A program made the position numbers and the translations under genes. The notes beneath the pieces are model-generated. The model saw only the letters and a program-made list of their open reading frames with translations. It did no database searches and had not been told where the DNA came from. Of a stretch of 64,000 nucleotides of DNA, positions 23,692 through 33,304 are shown piece after piece (position 1 is the first letter of the stretch; every line of letters begins with the position of its first letter). The stretch is from assembly GCA_947462335.1 (NCBI GenBank), contig OX381707.1:84406610-84470609 (forward strand). The letters run 5' to 3'. Source of the stretch: Harmothoe impar. Lineage: Eukaryota > Annelida > Polychaeta > Phyllodocida > Polynoidae.

Positions 23692-26600
23692 GTGAGTACC
23701 AAAAAATATATTGTACAAACATCCTTTTTTATCCCATCGCTCTCGATCCCTCCGCAGCACCGTGCGCTAGTGTATTTTATTCTAGCAGGGTTGTTCTCAC
23801 CACTGTCGACCTGCAGTGTTTCTCAGTCGATAATTTAGTCATCGCTACATCCATTCACTGTTGAAAATGAAATAGAAAATCGAATCATGGGGAAAAATTG
23901 GCATCTTTCAGAGACACAGAAGCAGAAGCCACGCAAAGTGGCTCCCAGCCACTCCCCGTGCCCTAGTACGAGCTGTCAGACTAATGAAGGTGAGTACCAA
24001 AAAATATATTGTACAAACATCCTTTTTTATCCCATCGCTCGCGATCCCTATGAGCACCGTGCGCTAGTGTATTTTATTCTAGCAGGGTTGTTCTCACCAC
24101 TGTCGACCTGCAGTGTTTCTCAGTCGATAATTCAGTCAACGCTACATCCATTCACTGGTGAAAATGAAATAGAAAATCGAATCATGGGGAAAAATTGGCA
24201 TCTTTCAGAGACACAGAAGCAGAAGCCACGCAAAGTCACTCCCAGCCGCTCCCCGTGCCCTAGTACGAGCCGTCAGACTAAGGAAGGTGAGTACCAAAAA
24301 ATTTGTTGTACAAACATCCTTTTTTACCCCATCGCTCTCGATCCCTCCGCAGCACCGTGCGCTAGTGTATTTTATTCTAGCAGGGTTGTTCTCACCACTG
24401 TCGACCTGCAGTGTTTCTCAGTCGATAATTCAGTCAACGCTACATCCATTCACTGGTGAAAATGAAATAGAAAATCGAATCAATGGAAAAAATTGGCATA
24501 TTTCAGAAACACAGAAGCAGAAGCCACACAAAGTCACTCCCACCAGCAGCTGTTCCAGTACCCGTCCTACTCCGCACCACAGCTCCACTGCCAAACATGA
24601 TGGCGGCGCATCCAGTCCTGCTCGCGACCCCAGCGGGCATTACAATACCCGGAGTAGTCGGCACCAGAGCTCCCCTGCCAAAGCAGATGTTCGTGCATCC
24701 AGTGCTGCTGCTCTCGACCTCAACAGCCGTTCCACTACCCGGAGTAGTCGGCACCAGAGCTCCCCTGCCAAAGCAGATGTTCGTGCATCAAGTGCTGCTG
24801 CTCTCGACCCCAACAGCTGTTCCACTACCCGGAGTAGTCGGCACCAGAGCTCCTCTGCCAAAGCAGATGTTCGTGCATCCAGTCCTGCTCGCGACCCCAG
24901 CAGCCGTTCCACTACCCGGAGTAGTCGGCACCACAGCTCCCCTCCCAAAGCAGATGTTCGTGCATCCAGTGCTGCTGCTCGCGACCCCAACAGCCGTTCC
25001 ACTACCCGGAGTAGTCGGCACCACAGCTCCCCTGCCAAAGCAGATGTTCGTGCATCCAGTCCTGCTCGCGACCCCAGCAGCCGTCCCAAACGCAGTACGT
25101 ACTCCAGCTCCCCTTCCAAATGTGATCTTGGAGCATCCAGTCCTGTTCGCCATGTCACCGATCGACATAATAACCCTGCACCATTCAACCCTGGTCAGGG
25201 AAGCGGTGTTGTCGTCAACTACCACACCCCAGTAGCCCTGGCCAACCTAGTACCATCAGAACAATTTCTAGTCTAGTTGTCAAATCGCTGCATGTCACAC
25301 CGGCTAAAAGGGAAAGAATCCTGGAGAACCTGGAGCTGCAGCGAAGTCCAGTCGCCTGCTCTAATTCGCAGAGGATGGACAAGGCTGCCCTCACCCCCAC
25401 ACGCAGTGACCAAAATTTGAACGAGCAACAAGCCGATCACTCAGCCGTACCCTCCGGCTCCACTAAACTGCAGCATGTCACACCGGCTCGAAAGCAACGG
25501 ATACTGGAGAACCCGGAGCTGCAGCCAGGTCCATTCGCGTGCTCTAATACACCGAGAAGTGACACGGCAGTACCCTCCAGCTCCACTAGTAACGCAACAT
25601 CCAAACGTGAGTCAACACAACTTGAACTTGTTCCAGGAGTACTAGGTTGGCCCAGGCTTTGCCTTGATCATGTACGTCACCGATCATGTACGTCACATGA
25701 GCGTTCTTGTAATGTCATCTACAATGATATTAATACTCCCATCTGCATAGCTTTAACAACTAACATATCAAGACCCACATCATATGCACGCCTTGGTTAG
25801 TGTAATTTAGCTTTAAACATACTCAGGAAGGGTAAGGAAGTCAATAAATCAACGATCATGTACGTCACCGATCATGTACGTCACGTGACGTATATGATCG
25901 GTGTTGTAATGTCGTATACAATGATCTTAATACTCCCATCTGCATAGTTCTTACAACTAACATATCAAGACCCCCATCATAGGTACAACTTGGTTAAATT
26001 AATCTAGCTTTAAACTTACTCAGGAAGGGTGTGGAAGTCAATACATGAGCGATCATGTACGTCACCGATCATGTACGTCACCGATCATGTACGTCATGTG
26101 ACGTACATGATCGGTGTTGTAATGTCATCCACAAAGATCGAAATACCCGCATATGCATAGTTCTTGGCATCTTAAATTGTGGTTTATACATGCTCAGGAA
26201 AAATAAGCAAGTAAATACATCAAAGATCCTGTACTTCACCGATCCTGTACATGTCTTACAAATGTGCCTTGATATACATGTTCATTTTGGTTTCTTTCAT
26301 AGCACACGCGAGCCCCGTGACTTTGCCGGTGGGCTGGACCAAGCTGCCCTCACCCCCGCACGCTGCGCCCTCCCTGGAGGAGGGCGAGGTTTTGCGCAAG
26401 CTAGGACGTATGCGTCCCAAAACCCCGCCCTCCTCAGAGTCGTCAGACTCCGGAGACACACTAAATTCCGGGGACTTCTACCCGCTAGCAACAAGGTGGG
26501 TTAACAACAATTATGTATTTTGAACATTATAATTAAAAGAACTGCACTTAAGGAATGCCTGTTTCTGGCTGTTTGCTCTCAGTTAGACAGGGTTGCCACT

Positions 26601-27459
26601 GTCAGGGAAAATGTCATGGACAATATGTTTCGTTCCAGGTCAGGTTAATGTGCGGGAATTGCCGAAGTCTTTGCAATACGAGAAAATTCACCTGTCTTCT
26701 TTGAAAAAAGCCTATTTATATATTTTATTAAGAGAGAAAAATATGTTAATGCTCAAAAAGGAGGAGGTACATATTTTGCGCGCACGCGATACACAATACC
26801 CTTGTTGTACAATAATAATCACTCGCCAATTACAAGAAAAGTTTAATAAGTAGTGCTTAGTCATAGTTTGAGGATATCTAAAACCAAGGGGTTTATGTCG
26901 TGATTGTACGGCAACCTCGATATTATGTCTGCGATATGTCACGGAAAAGTCTAGGAATTTAAAACTACCTTGTCATTGGCTACCCTGTTATACTTCTAGT
27001 GCTTTAAGTTTGTACATGTTATTATAAGTAGTACCCTGTCTCAGGTTAGTGATAAGTGCCTGCCTGCCTGGAATCATTTCTATAATTGATAAGCTATACC
27101 CTCTCTTGGGGTGGTTGATACTTTTCTCTTCTTCGTCTAATAATGTATCAAATTAATACGACATTTTGAGTAGTACACTGTCTGGTGTGAAATAACTAAC
27201 TACCTGCTTTAAACAAAAAGTGGACTGGATATATATATATATATGATGTGGTTCAGAACTAAATATATGTATACATGGAGTTGAGCACAGCAAAATCCAC
27301 ATGTCCCTTTTTTCCCCACCGAATTTACACAGCTAACCAACGTGTGTGACACGTGTTGTTTGCAGGACAAGATCGAACGACGGACACGAAAATTATCGCC
27401 ACGATCCCACCGACGTGCTGGAACTAATAATGCTGGCGAGGGCCGGAAAGGATGACTAA
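23614..27459 (+). CDS. Multi-exon gene model with tandem mini-exons and SR-like repeats (unrecognised protein)
   Basis: Proposed coding exons are 23614-23691, 23912-23989, 24209-24286, a long exon from 24507, a segment ending at 25606, 26303-26495, and a terminal exon 27366-27459. The mini-exons begin with two bases and end with one base of a split codon, so any number can be included without changing frame. Donors read GTGAGT (first three and 25607) and GTGGGT (26496); acceptors follow TTTCAG, TTTCATAG and TTTGCAG. The product is rich in Ser, Arg, Pro and Ala and has no domain that I recognise; it looks disordered and possibly nuclear. The 5' start exon is not identified. The frame change near 25270 needs a short intron or an indel. 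The last exon may be alternative, because exon 26303-26495 also fits in phase to the exon beginning at 31322. Confidence 0.5.
23912..23989 (+). CDS. Mini-exon copy 2 (78 nt, phase 1-1)
   Basis: It has the same borders and phase as copy 1, with a few substitutions (Arg to His in the SPCP region and Arg to Cys before the Gln-Thr-Asn tail). Confidence 0.55.
24209..24286 (+). CDS. Mini-exon copy 3 (78 nt, phase 1-1)
   Basis: It has the same borders and phase as copies 1 and 2. It carries Thr instead of Ala in the KVTPS segment, which is also the form in the first codons of the long exon at 24507. Confidence 0.55.
24507..25276 (+). CDS. Long SR-like repeat exon
   Basis: It starts after CATATTTCAG and opens with the same TQKQKPHKV sequence as the mini-exons. 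It then carries about six copies of a 29-31-residue unit with core STTRSSRHxSSPAKADVRAS followed by alternating SPARDPS and SAAALDPN variants (unit length 87-93 bases). Arg-Ser and Ser-Pro richness suggests a disordered, phosphorylatable region. Other frames across the same repeat stay open only because the repeat length is a multiple of three. The frame ends at a TAG at 25274-25276 unless spliced earlier. Confidence 0.6.
25277..25606 (+). CDS. Exon or out-of-frame continuation with two HVTPA-type repeats
   Basis: In the frame shifted relative to the previous exon, two copies of a segment appear: LHVTPAKRERILENLELQ and LQHVTPARKQRILENPELQ, each followed by a SPVACSN or GPFACSN segment. Conservation between the copies in this frame shows it was translated. 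It ends at the donor C|GTGAGT (25607). The start is uncertain: the frame is open from about 25176, possible acceptors are the CTAG at 25268-25271 and 25273-25276, and a one-base indel is the alternative. Confidence 0.5.
25666..26250 (+). repeat. Intronic repeat carrying CGATCATGTACGTCAC motifs
   Basis: Inside the intron 25607-26302 three diverged units share GTAATGTC, ACAATGAT, AATACTCCCATCTGCATAG, CATATCAAGACCC and CTCAGGAAGGGT. Between the units stand clusters of the 16-base motif: two copies at 25665-25696; two plus an inverted one at 25853-25900; three in tandem (26050, 26066 and 26082) plus an inverted one to 26113; and a decayed pair near 26230. Unit spacing is 197 and 213 bases, the difference being exactly one 16-base motif. 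Confidence 0.85.
26303..26495 (+). CDS. Internal coding exon (193 nt)
   Basis: It is bordered by TTTCTTTCATAG and AAG|GTGGGT. It encodes SPVTLPVGWTKLPSPPHAAP, then LEEGEVLRKLGRMRPKTPPS and a Ser/Asp patch, and has normal coding character. It begins with two bases and ends with two bases of split codons, matching the preceding donor at 25606 (one base left) and both possible downstream exons. Confidence 0.6.
27366..27459 (+). CDS. Candidate terminal exon
   Basis: It follows GTTGTTTGCAG. In the phase set by exon 26303-26495 it encodes 30 residues ending LELIMLARAGKDD and a TAA at 27457-27459. No donor follows, and no strong polyadenylation signal is close. It may be an alternative 3' end relative to splicing into 31322. 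Confidence 0.45.
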
Positions 27460-28092
27460 CATTTTTACTGCACATCGATTCTCTGTCTCTTTGTAGCTCT
27501 ATAGTGATCGATGCCCAGTTTTATACTTCAGACCAGTGGCTCATTTTGGCTGTTTTTCGCCTCACAGATTGCTCCGAGCGCAAAATCCTGACTAGGTGTC
27601 AATATATTCTCTATGTCAATGTGTAATATGAGGGTAGAAAACAGTGGAACCTCAGTTAGAAAAAATCCTACTGAACAGTTTTTGAGAAAATTAGGGTTTT
27701 GTTGCCCTTTTTTGCTGTTTTTAGTACATTTCCTACATAACCCGTGAACGTCAGCATTTCTCAATTTTCAGGTATTTAGAATTAGAATTTGACATTTTTT
27801 TATTCGCAGTAGGATTCCTGAATACCGAGCCATTCTACACAGGGTGTTATTTTGAAAAAATATAAATCATTTGATAGTGTATTTGGTCTCCGAAATAGAG
27901 GGAGTTTGGTCATAGTTTAATTGATTGTTGACAATCCAGTCAAGGGCTATTAGGTTCAGTTCAGTGCAAGTTGCAAAACAAGTGACTTGCACTTTTTAAC
28001 TTGACCTCATGTCCACTATGTAGGTCTTCACTATGCATGGGTCTATCCAGAGTCCATCAATGGGATCACGCATGGAGGCAGATTCCACAGCT

Positions 28093-28382
28093 TTTGGCGA
28101 GAAAAAAGTTCAAAATCGCAAAGAAGTGAAATTCGCCTAAAAAACCCCTATTTGGCGAGAAAAAAGTTCAAAATCGCAAAAAAGTGAAATCTGCCTAAAA
28201 ACACCTAATTTGGCGAGAAAAAAGTTCAAAATCACAAAAAAGTGTAATTTGCCTAAAAACACCGGATTTGGCGAGAAAAAAGTTCAAAATCACAAAAAAG
28301 TGAAATTTGCCTAAAAACCCCCTATTTGGCAAGACAAAAGTTCAAAATCGCAAAAAAAAGGGAAATTTCCCTAAAAACACCC
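28093..28382 (+). repeat. 58-bp tandem repeat, five copies
   Basis: TTTGGCGAGAAAAAAGTTCA recurs at 28093, 28151, 28209, 28267 and 28325 (the last as TTTGGCAAGACAAAAG), an exact 58-base period. Each unit continues with AAAATCGCAAAAAAGTGAAAT and CCTAAAAACACC. It is A-rich without a coding frame, and lies in the long intron or spacer between 27459 and 31322. Confidence 0.92.
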
Positions 28383-29053
28383 TATGACTGTAGCATGAAT
28401 GCAGACACACATGGACACAGACTAATGTACACCCACACAGACATACACATAGGCATGAACATGGCCCTCTCCTTCATATAGCAACCTATGTATTTCTACT
28501 TTGATGAGACTGAATATAGCTTTCTGTTAGAAGGACTCTGATACATGGATGTCGATGTCCAGTTTTAGATATATACCCATATATTGCATTGGAGTGCTAT
28601 AATGTTGGACTGCTGTATATTTTCAATATCTGTTCAAACATCGCTATTTGTGTGTGATTGGGGAAATTTCTTAATATATATATCGATCTGTGATTTGTAC
28701 GTAGGTTTTACAGTGCCCTACTGATTCACTAGGGGACCAACGGGAGCTATACTTTAAATGTACGTATAAATACATATATATTTGTCTTTTTAGCCGAGTC
28801 GCCGATAATGTACGTCACTTGATTGGCACTCTTTATTTCACAGGCATGCTAACTCCGCAGTTTTCTCTGAATTCTCACAATTTTATTCCTCCAAATTGGT
28901 CATTCTCTGGTTACCTTTATGTGGGGGGGGGGGGGCTTGTCATTTCCTCAGACACGAGTATCAAAATATATGAGATTTCATGCACCAGAATGCACCATTT
29001 CAGGTCAAGATTGGCAAATCTTCCCATAATATTCCCCAGAAATCATCCTGGGC

Positions 29054-30942
29054 TCACGTGACGTACATGATCGGTACTGTGCCTTTACATGTATTTTAAC
29101 CCCAAGTGTTTTGCTTTTATATGTTGGTGTAACTAGTGGACCGAAGGAAGCTGTGTTATTTAAAACTGTATTACTAATATATCTGGATAGGTCTGTGACC
29201 AGTGGTGATTCGGCGATCATGTACGTCACGTGACGTACATGATCGGTACTGTTCCTTTGTATTTTAACCCCAATTGTGTTGCTTTTATACGTTGGTGTAA
29301 CTAGTGGACCGAAGGAAGCTGTGGTGTAACTGTATTATTAATATATCTGTGGTATAACTGTATTACTAATATATCTGGATAGGTCTGTGACCAGTGGTGA
29401 TTGGGCGATCATGTACGTCACGTGACGTACATGATCGGTACTGTTCCTTTGTATTTTAACCCCAATTGTGTTGCTTTTATACGTTGGTGTAACTGGTGGA
29501 CCGAAGGAAGCTGTGGTGTAACTGTATTATTAATATATCTGTGGTATAACTGTATTACTAATATATCTGGATAGGTCTGTGACCAGTGGTGATTCGGCGA
29601 TCATGTACGTCACGTGACGTACATGATCGGTACTGTTCCTTTGTATTTTAACCCCAATTGTGTTGCTTTTATACGTTGGTGTAACTAGTGGACCGAAGGA
29701 AGCTGTGGTGTAACTGTATTATTAATATATCTGTGGTATAACTGTATTACTAATATATCTGGATAGGTCTGTGACCAGTGGTGATTCGGCGATCATGTAC
29801 GTCACGTGACGTACATGATCGGTACTGTTCCTTTGTATTTTAACCCCAATTGTGTTGCTTTTATAAGTTGGTGTAACTGGTGGACCGAAGGAAGCTGTGG
29901 TGTAACTGTATTATTAATATATCTGTGGTATAACTGTATTACTAATACATCTGGATAGGTCTGTGACCAGTGGTGATTCGGCGATCATGTACGTCACGTG
30001 ACGTACATGATCGCTACTGTTCCTTTGTATTTTAACCCCAATTGTGTTGCTTTTATACGTTGGTGTAACTGGTGGACCGAAGGAAGCTGTGGTGTAACTG
30101 TATTATTAATATATCTGTGGTATAACTGTATTACTAATATATCTGGATAGGTCTGTGACCAGTGGTGATTCGGCGATCATGTACGTCACGTGACGTACAT
30201 GATCGGTACTGTTCCTTTGTATTTTAACCCCAATTGTGTTGCTTTTATACGTTGGTGTAACTGGTGGACCGAAGGAAGCTGTGGTGTAACTGTATTATTA
30301 ATATATCTGTGGTATAACTGTATTACTAATATATCTGGATAGGTCTGTGACCAGTGGTGATTCGGCGATCATGTACGTCACGTGACGTACATGATCGGTA
30401 CTGTTCCTTTGTATTTTAACCCCAATTGTGTTGCTTTTATACGTTGGTGTAACTGGTGGACCGAAGGAAGCTGTGGTGTAACTGTATTATTAATATATCT
30501 GTGGTATAACTGTATTAATAATATATCTGGATAGGTCTGTGACCAGTGGTGATTCGGCGATCATGTACGTCACGTGACGTACATGATCGGTACTGTTCCT
30601 TTGTATTTTAACCCCAATTGTGTTGCTTTTATACGTTGGTGTAACTGGTGGACCGAAGGAAGCTGTGGTGTAACTGTATTATTAATATATCTGTGGTATA
30701 ACTGTATTACTAATATATCTGGATAGGTCTGCGACCAGTGGTGATTCGGCGATCATGTACGTCACGTGACGTACATGATCGGTACTGTTCCTTTGTATTT
30801 TAACCCCAATTGTGTCGCTAGCTAACATTTCTACTAATTGTACTAATGAATATATATGTGCTTCAGAATAATAATATATCTGGATAGGTCTGTGACCGGT
30901 GGTGATTCGGCGATCATGTATGTCACGTGACGTACATGATCG
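29054..30942. repeat. 192-bp satellite with perfect 32-bp palindromes
   Basis: The palindrome made of CGATCATGTACGTCAC and its exact inverse begins at 29214, 29406, 29598, 29790, 29982, 30174, 30366, 30558 and 30750, exactly 192 bases apart. A further copy with one mismatch is at 30911 and a half copy at 29058-29073. The spacer carries TTTAACCCCAATTGTGTTGC, two related AACTGTATTAxTAATATATC blocks, and GGTCTGTGACCAGTGGTGATT. The palindrome centre overlaps an E-box (CACGTG) and two CRE-like halves (ACGTCA/TGACGT). Copies are almost identical, indicating recent amplification or homogenisation. Confidence 0.96.
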
Positions 30943-31321
30943 GCGACTCAGGATTTCTATTTAAACCCCAATTGTGGTCCGTTTCTACTTATACTAATTT
31001 GGTGTGCTGCCTGATACCTTTTGCTAGCTAACTTTTCCACTAATTGTACTAATGAATATATATGTGCTTCAGAATAAACAGTTTTGTAATTCGGTGGTAA
31101 TCAGTATCTGCTTCACTTGTTTTATCTATTTATACTCTTGCAACTATGTAGTATCGAGAACAGTTACCAACACATTTACATGACCAAAAATAGGCAGGAA
31201 GGAGCAAGATTAAAATAAAGCTGGCATAACATTTTTTATTAGAATTTGATAGTGTAAGCAGTCACAATCATTTCCATAAATTTGTTTACGACTTACCAAA
31301 CTTCTTTGCACCATTTGGCAG

Positions 31322-32762
31322 GAAATTGACATACGAGGAGGAAGATGCAGCGACATGTGACGAGGAGCCGGCCACGCTTGAGATGGCTGCAGAAACTTTA
31401 CCAAAGGGTGCATACACGGTGTTGACCTTGGATGCATACCTGAGGGAAGTTGCAGAAGGTGAAGGCTGCAGAGTACTGGACGAGGAACCGACAACCCACT
31501 CTGTGCTTGAAGTTAGTCTGAACAAACCAGTCATACTGACTGAGCAGCCCAACCCGACCCCTGAGCAGCCGGCTGACGATCCAATGGGGCAGGACAGCCA
31601 TGAAGTGCAGGTGGCGCCTACACCGACGGACACGTGCACCGTCCAGCCGATCGCCCCTCAGCCCAACCCGACCCCTGAGCAGCCGGCTGACGATCCAATG
31701 GGGCAGGACAGCCATGAGGTGCAGGTGGCGCCTACACCGACGGACACGTGCACCGTCCAGCCGATCGCCCCTCAGCCCAACCCGACCACTGAGCAGCCGG
31801 CTGACGATCCAATGGGGCAGGACAGCCATGAGGTGCAGGTGGCGCCTACACCGACGGACACGTGCACCGTCCAGCCGATCGCCCCTCAGCCCAACCCGAC
31901 CCCTGAGCAGCCGGCTGACGATCCAATGGGGCAGGACAGCCATGAGGTGCAGGTGGCGCCTACACCGACGGACACGTGCACCGTCCAGCCGATCGCCCCT
32001 CAGCCCAACCCGACCCCTGAGCAGCCGGCTGACGATCCAATGGGGCAGGACAGCCATGAAGTGCAGGTGGCGCCTACACCGACGGACACGTGCACCGTCC
32101 AGCCGATCGCCCCTCAGCCCAACCCGACCCCTGAGCAGCCGGCTGACGATCCAATGGGGCAGGACAGCCATGAGGTGCAGGTGGCGCCTACACCGACGGA
32201 CACGTGCACCGTCCAGCCGATCGCCCCTCAGCCCAACCCGACCACTGAGCAGCCGGCTGACGATCCAATGGGGCAGGACAGCCATGAGGTGCAGGTGGCG
32301 CCTACACCGACGGACACGTGCACCGTCCAGCCGATCGCCCCTCAGCCCAACCCGACCCCTGAGCAGCCGGCTGACGATCCAATGGGGCAGGACAGCCATG
32401 AGGTGCAGGTGGCGCCTACACCGACGGACACGTGCACCGTCCAGCCGATCGCCCCTCAGCCCAACCCGACCACTGAGCAGCCGGCTGACGATCCAATGGG
32501 GCAGGACAGCCATGAGGTGCAGGTGGCGCCTACACCGACGGACACGTGCACCGTCCAGCCGATCGCCCCTCAGCCCAACCCGACCACTGAGCAGCCGGCT
32601 GATGATTCAGAGTTATGGCAACAACATCTGTTAGTGGGATTGGAGGAGGAAGAACATTGGGAAGAGATTACTCCACCATGCTCCCCAAAAGCTCAAGTAT
32701 GCGACAACATCCTATTGGCGCCTGTGTGTGAAGGACAGGATGCAGTCAAGTGGCCTACATGA
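31322..32762 (+). CDS. Exon with nine exact 38-residue acidic Pro/Thr repeats (gene Y, part 1)
   Basis: A clean acceptor (CACCATTTGGCAG at 31309-31321) opens a frame that begins KLTYEEEDAATCDEE and, after about 75 residues, enters nine full copies and one partial copy of a 38-residue unit starting PNPTPEQPADDPMGQDSHEV and ending PTDTCTVQPIAPQ. The DNA copies (114 bases, about 31547-32605) are nearly identical, and the only recurrent change is Pro to Thr in the TPEQ/TTEQ position. There is no upstream ATG in frame, so it is probably an internal exon. The required phase (two bases carried in) matches the end of exon 26303-26495. The frame ends at a TGA (32760), and the protein seems to continue in another frame from about 32732. 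No known domain; predicted disordered and acidic. Confidence 0.6.
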
Positions 32763-33262
32763 ATAAGCTTGGCCTTTATCCTGTGGCCACCTTGCCACAA
32801 CAGCAGGAGTGTGGGGACACCTCTGTTTCCGACACAGTGCAGCACAGTGACGCCCCTACTAAGGAGGAGGATGCCAATAATGAGCAGCCGGCTGACGATC
32901 CAATGGGGCAGGACAGCCATGAAGTGCAGGTGGCGCCGACACCGACGGACACGTGCACCGTCCAGCCGATCGCACCACAGCCCAACCCGACCCCTGAGCA
33001 GCCAGCTGAGGATGCCAATAATGATGAAGCACCGTGCAATGTTGATACTACAAACCCCAGGGCCTTGATGTTGTCGGTGGACGATGTGTATGGTACTTCG
33101 TCGGGGGAGGACGATGACAGTTCCATCGCAGAATCATCCGTCTGGTACGCTTCACCAGTTAAATACAATTTGGAGGAGAGTTCACCATCCCCATACACCA
33201 CAATAACTTCTTCATCTGAGAATGAGGAAGAAGAGAGTAGCAGTGAGACGGATGAAACATGA
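32732..33262 (+). CDS. Gene Y, part 2: shifted frame with one more 38-residue repeat and acidic tail
   Basis: The frame reads GLYPVATLPQQQECGDTSVS, then another copy of the 38-residue unit, which proves common descent with 31322-32762. It continues into a Ser/Glu/Asp-rich segment and stops at TGA 33260-33262. Beyond that stop the same frame stays open through HTNEADKDDDADRL into the ORF at 33305. The entry frame change (32732-32762) and the TGA are therefore the two breaks separating otherwise collinear coding sequence. They may be a missed intron, sequence errors or real decay. Confidence 0.5.
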   Translation, partial: RTGCSQVAYMNKLGLYPVATLPQQQECGDTSVSDTVQHSDAPTKEEDANNEQPADDPMGQDSHEVQVAPTPTDTCTVQPIAPQPNPTPEQPAEDANNDEAPCNVDTTNPRALMLSVDDVYGTSSGEDDDSSIAESSVWYASPVKYNLEESSPSPYTTITSSSENEEEESSSETDET

Positions 33263-33304
33263 CATACAAATGAGGCAGACAAAGACGACGATGCGGACCG
33301 ACTA

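Larger units (their letters stand above)
23432..24506 (+). repeat. Tandem exon duplication, four units of 297-298 bp
   Basis: Units start at 23432, 23730, 24028 and 24325. Each contains a pyrimidine-rich stretch ending CATCTTTCAG, a 78-nt open segment and the donor GTGAGTACC. The first three units keep the donor. The fourth keeps the acceptor but, instead of a donor, reads straight into the long repeat exon (24507 on). Identity between units is very high, so the duplication is recent or homogenised. Confidence 0.88.

Noticed and set aside
24483..25235. Alternative sense frame and antisense frames over the SR-like repeat exon
   Set aside because: Unit length is a multiple of three, so shadows stay open. 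The chosen frame is the one continuous with the spliced mini-exon and acceptor.
29054..30942. CRISPR-like regular array
   Set aside because: The whole 192-bp unit is repeated including the spacer, and the context is a eukaryotic genome.
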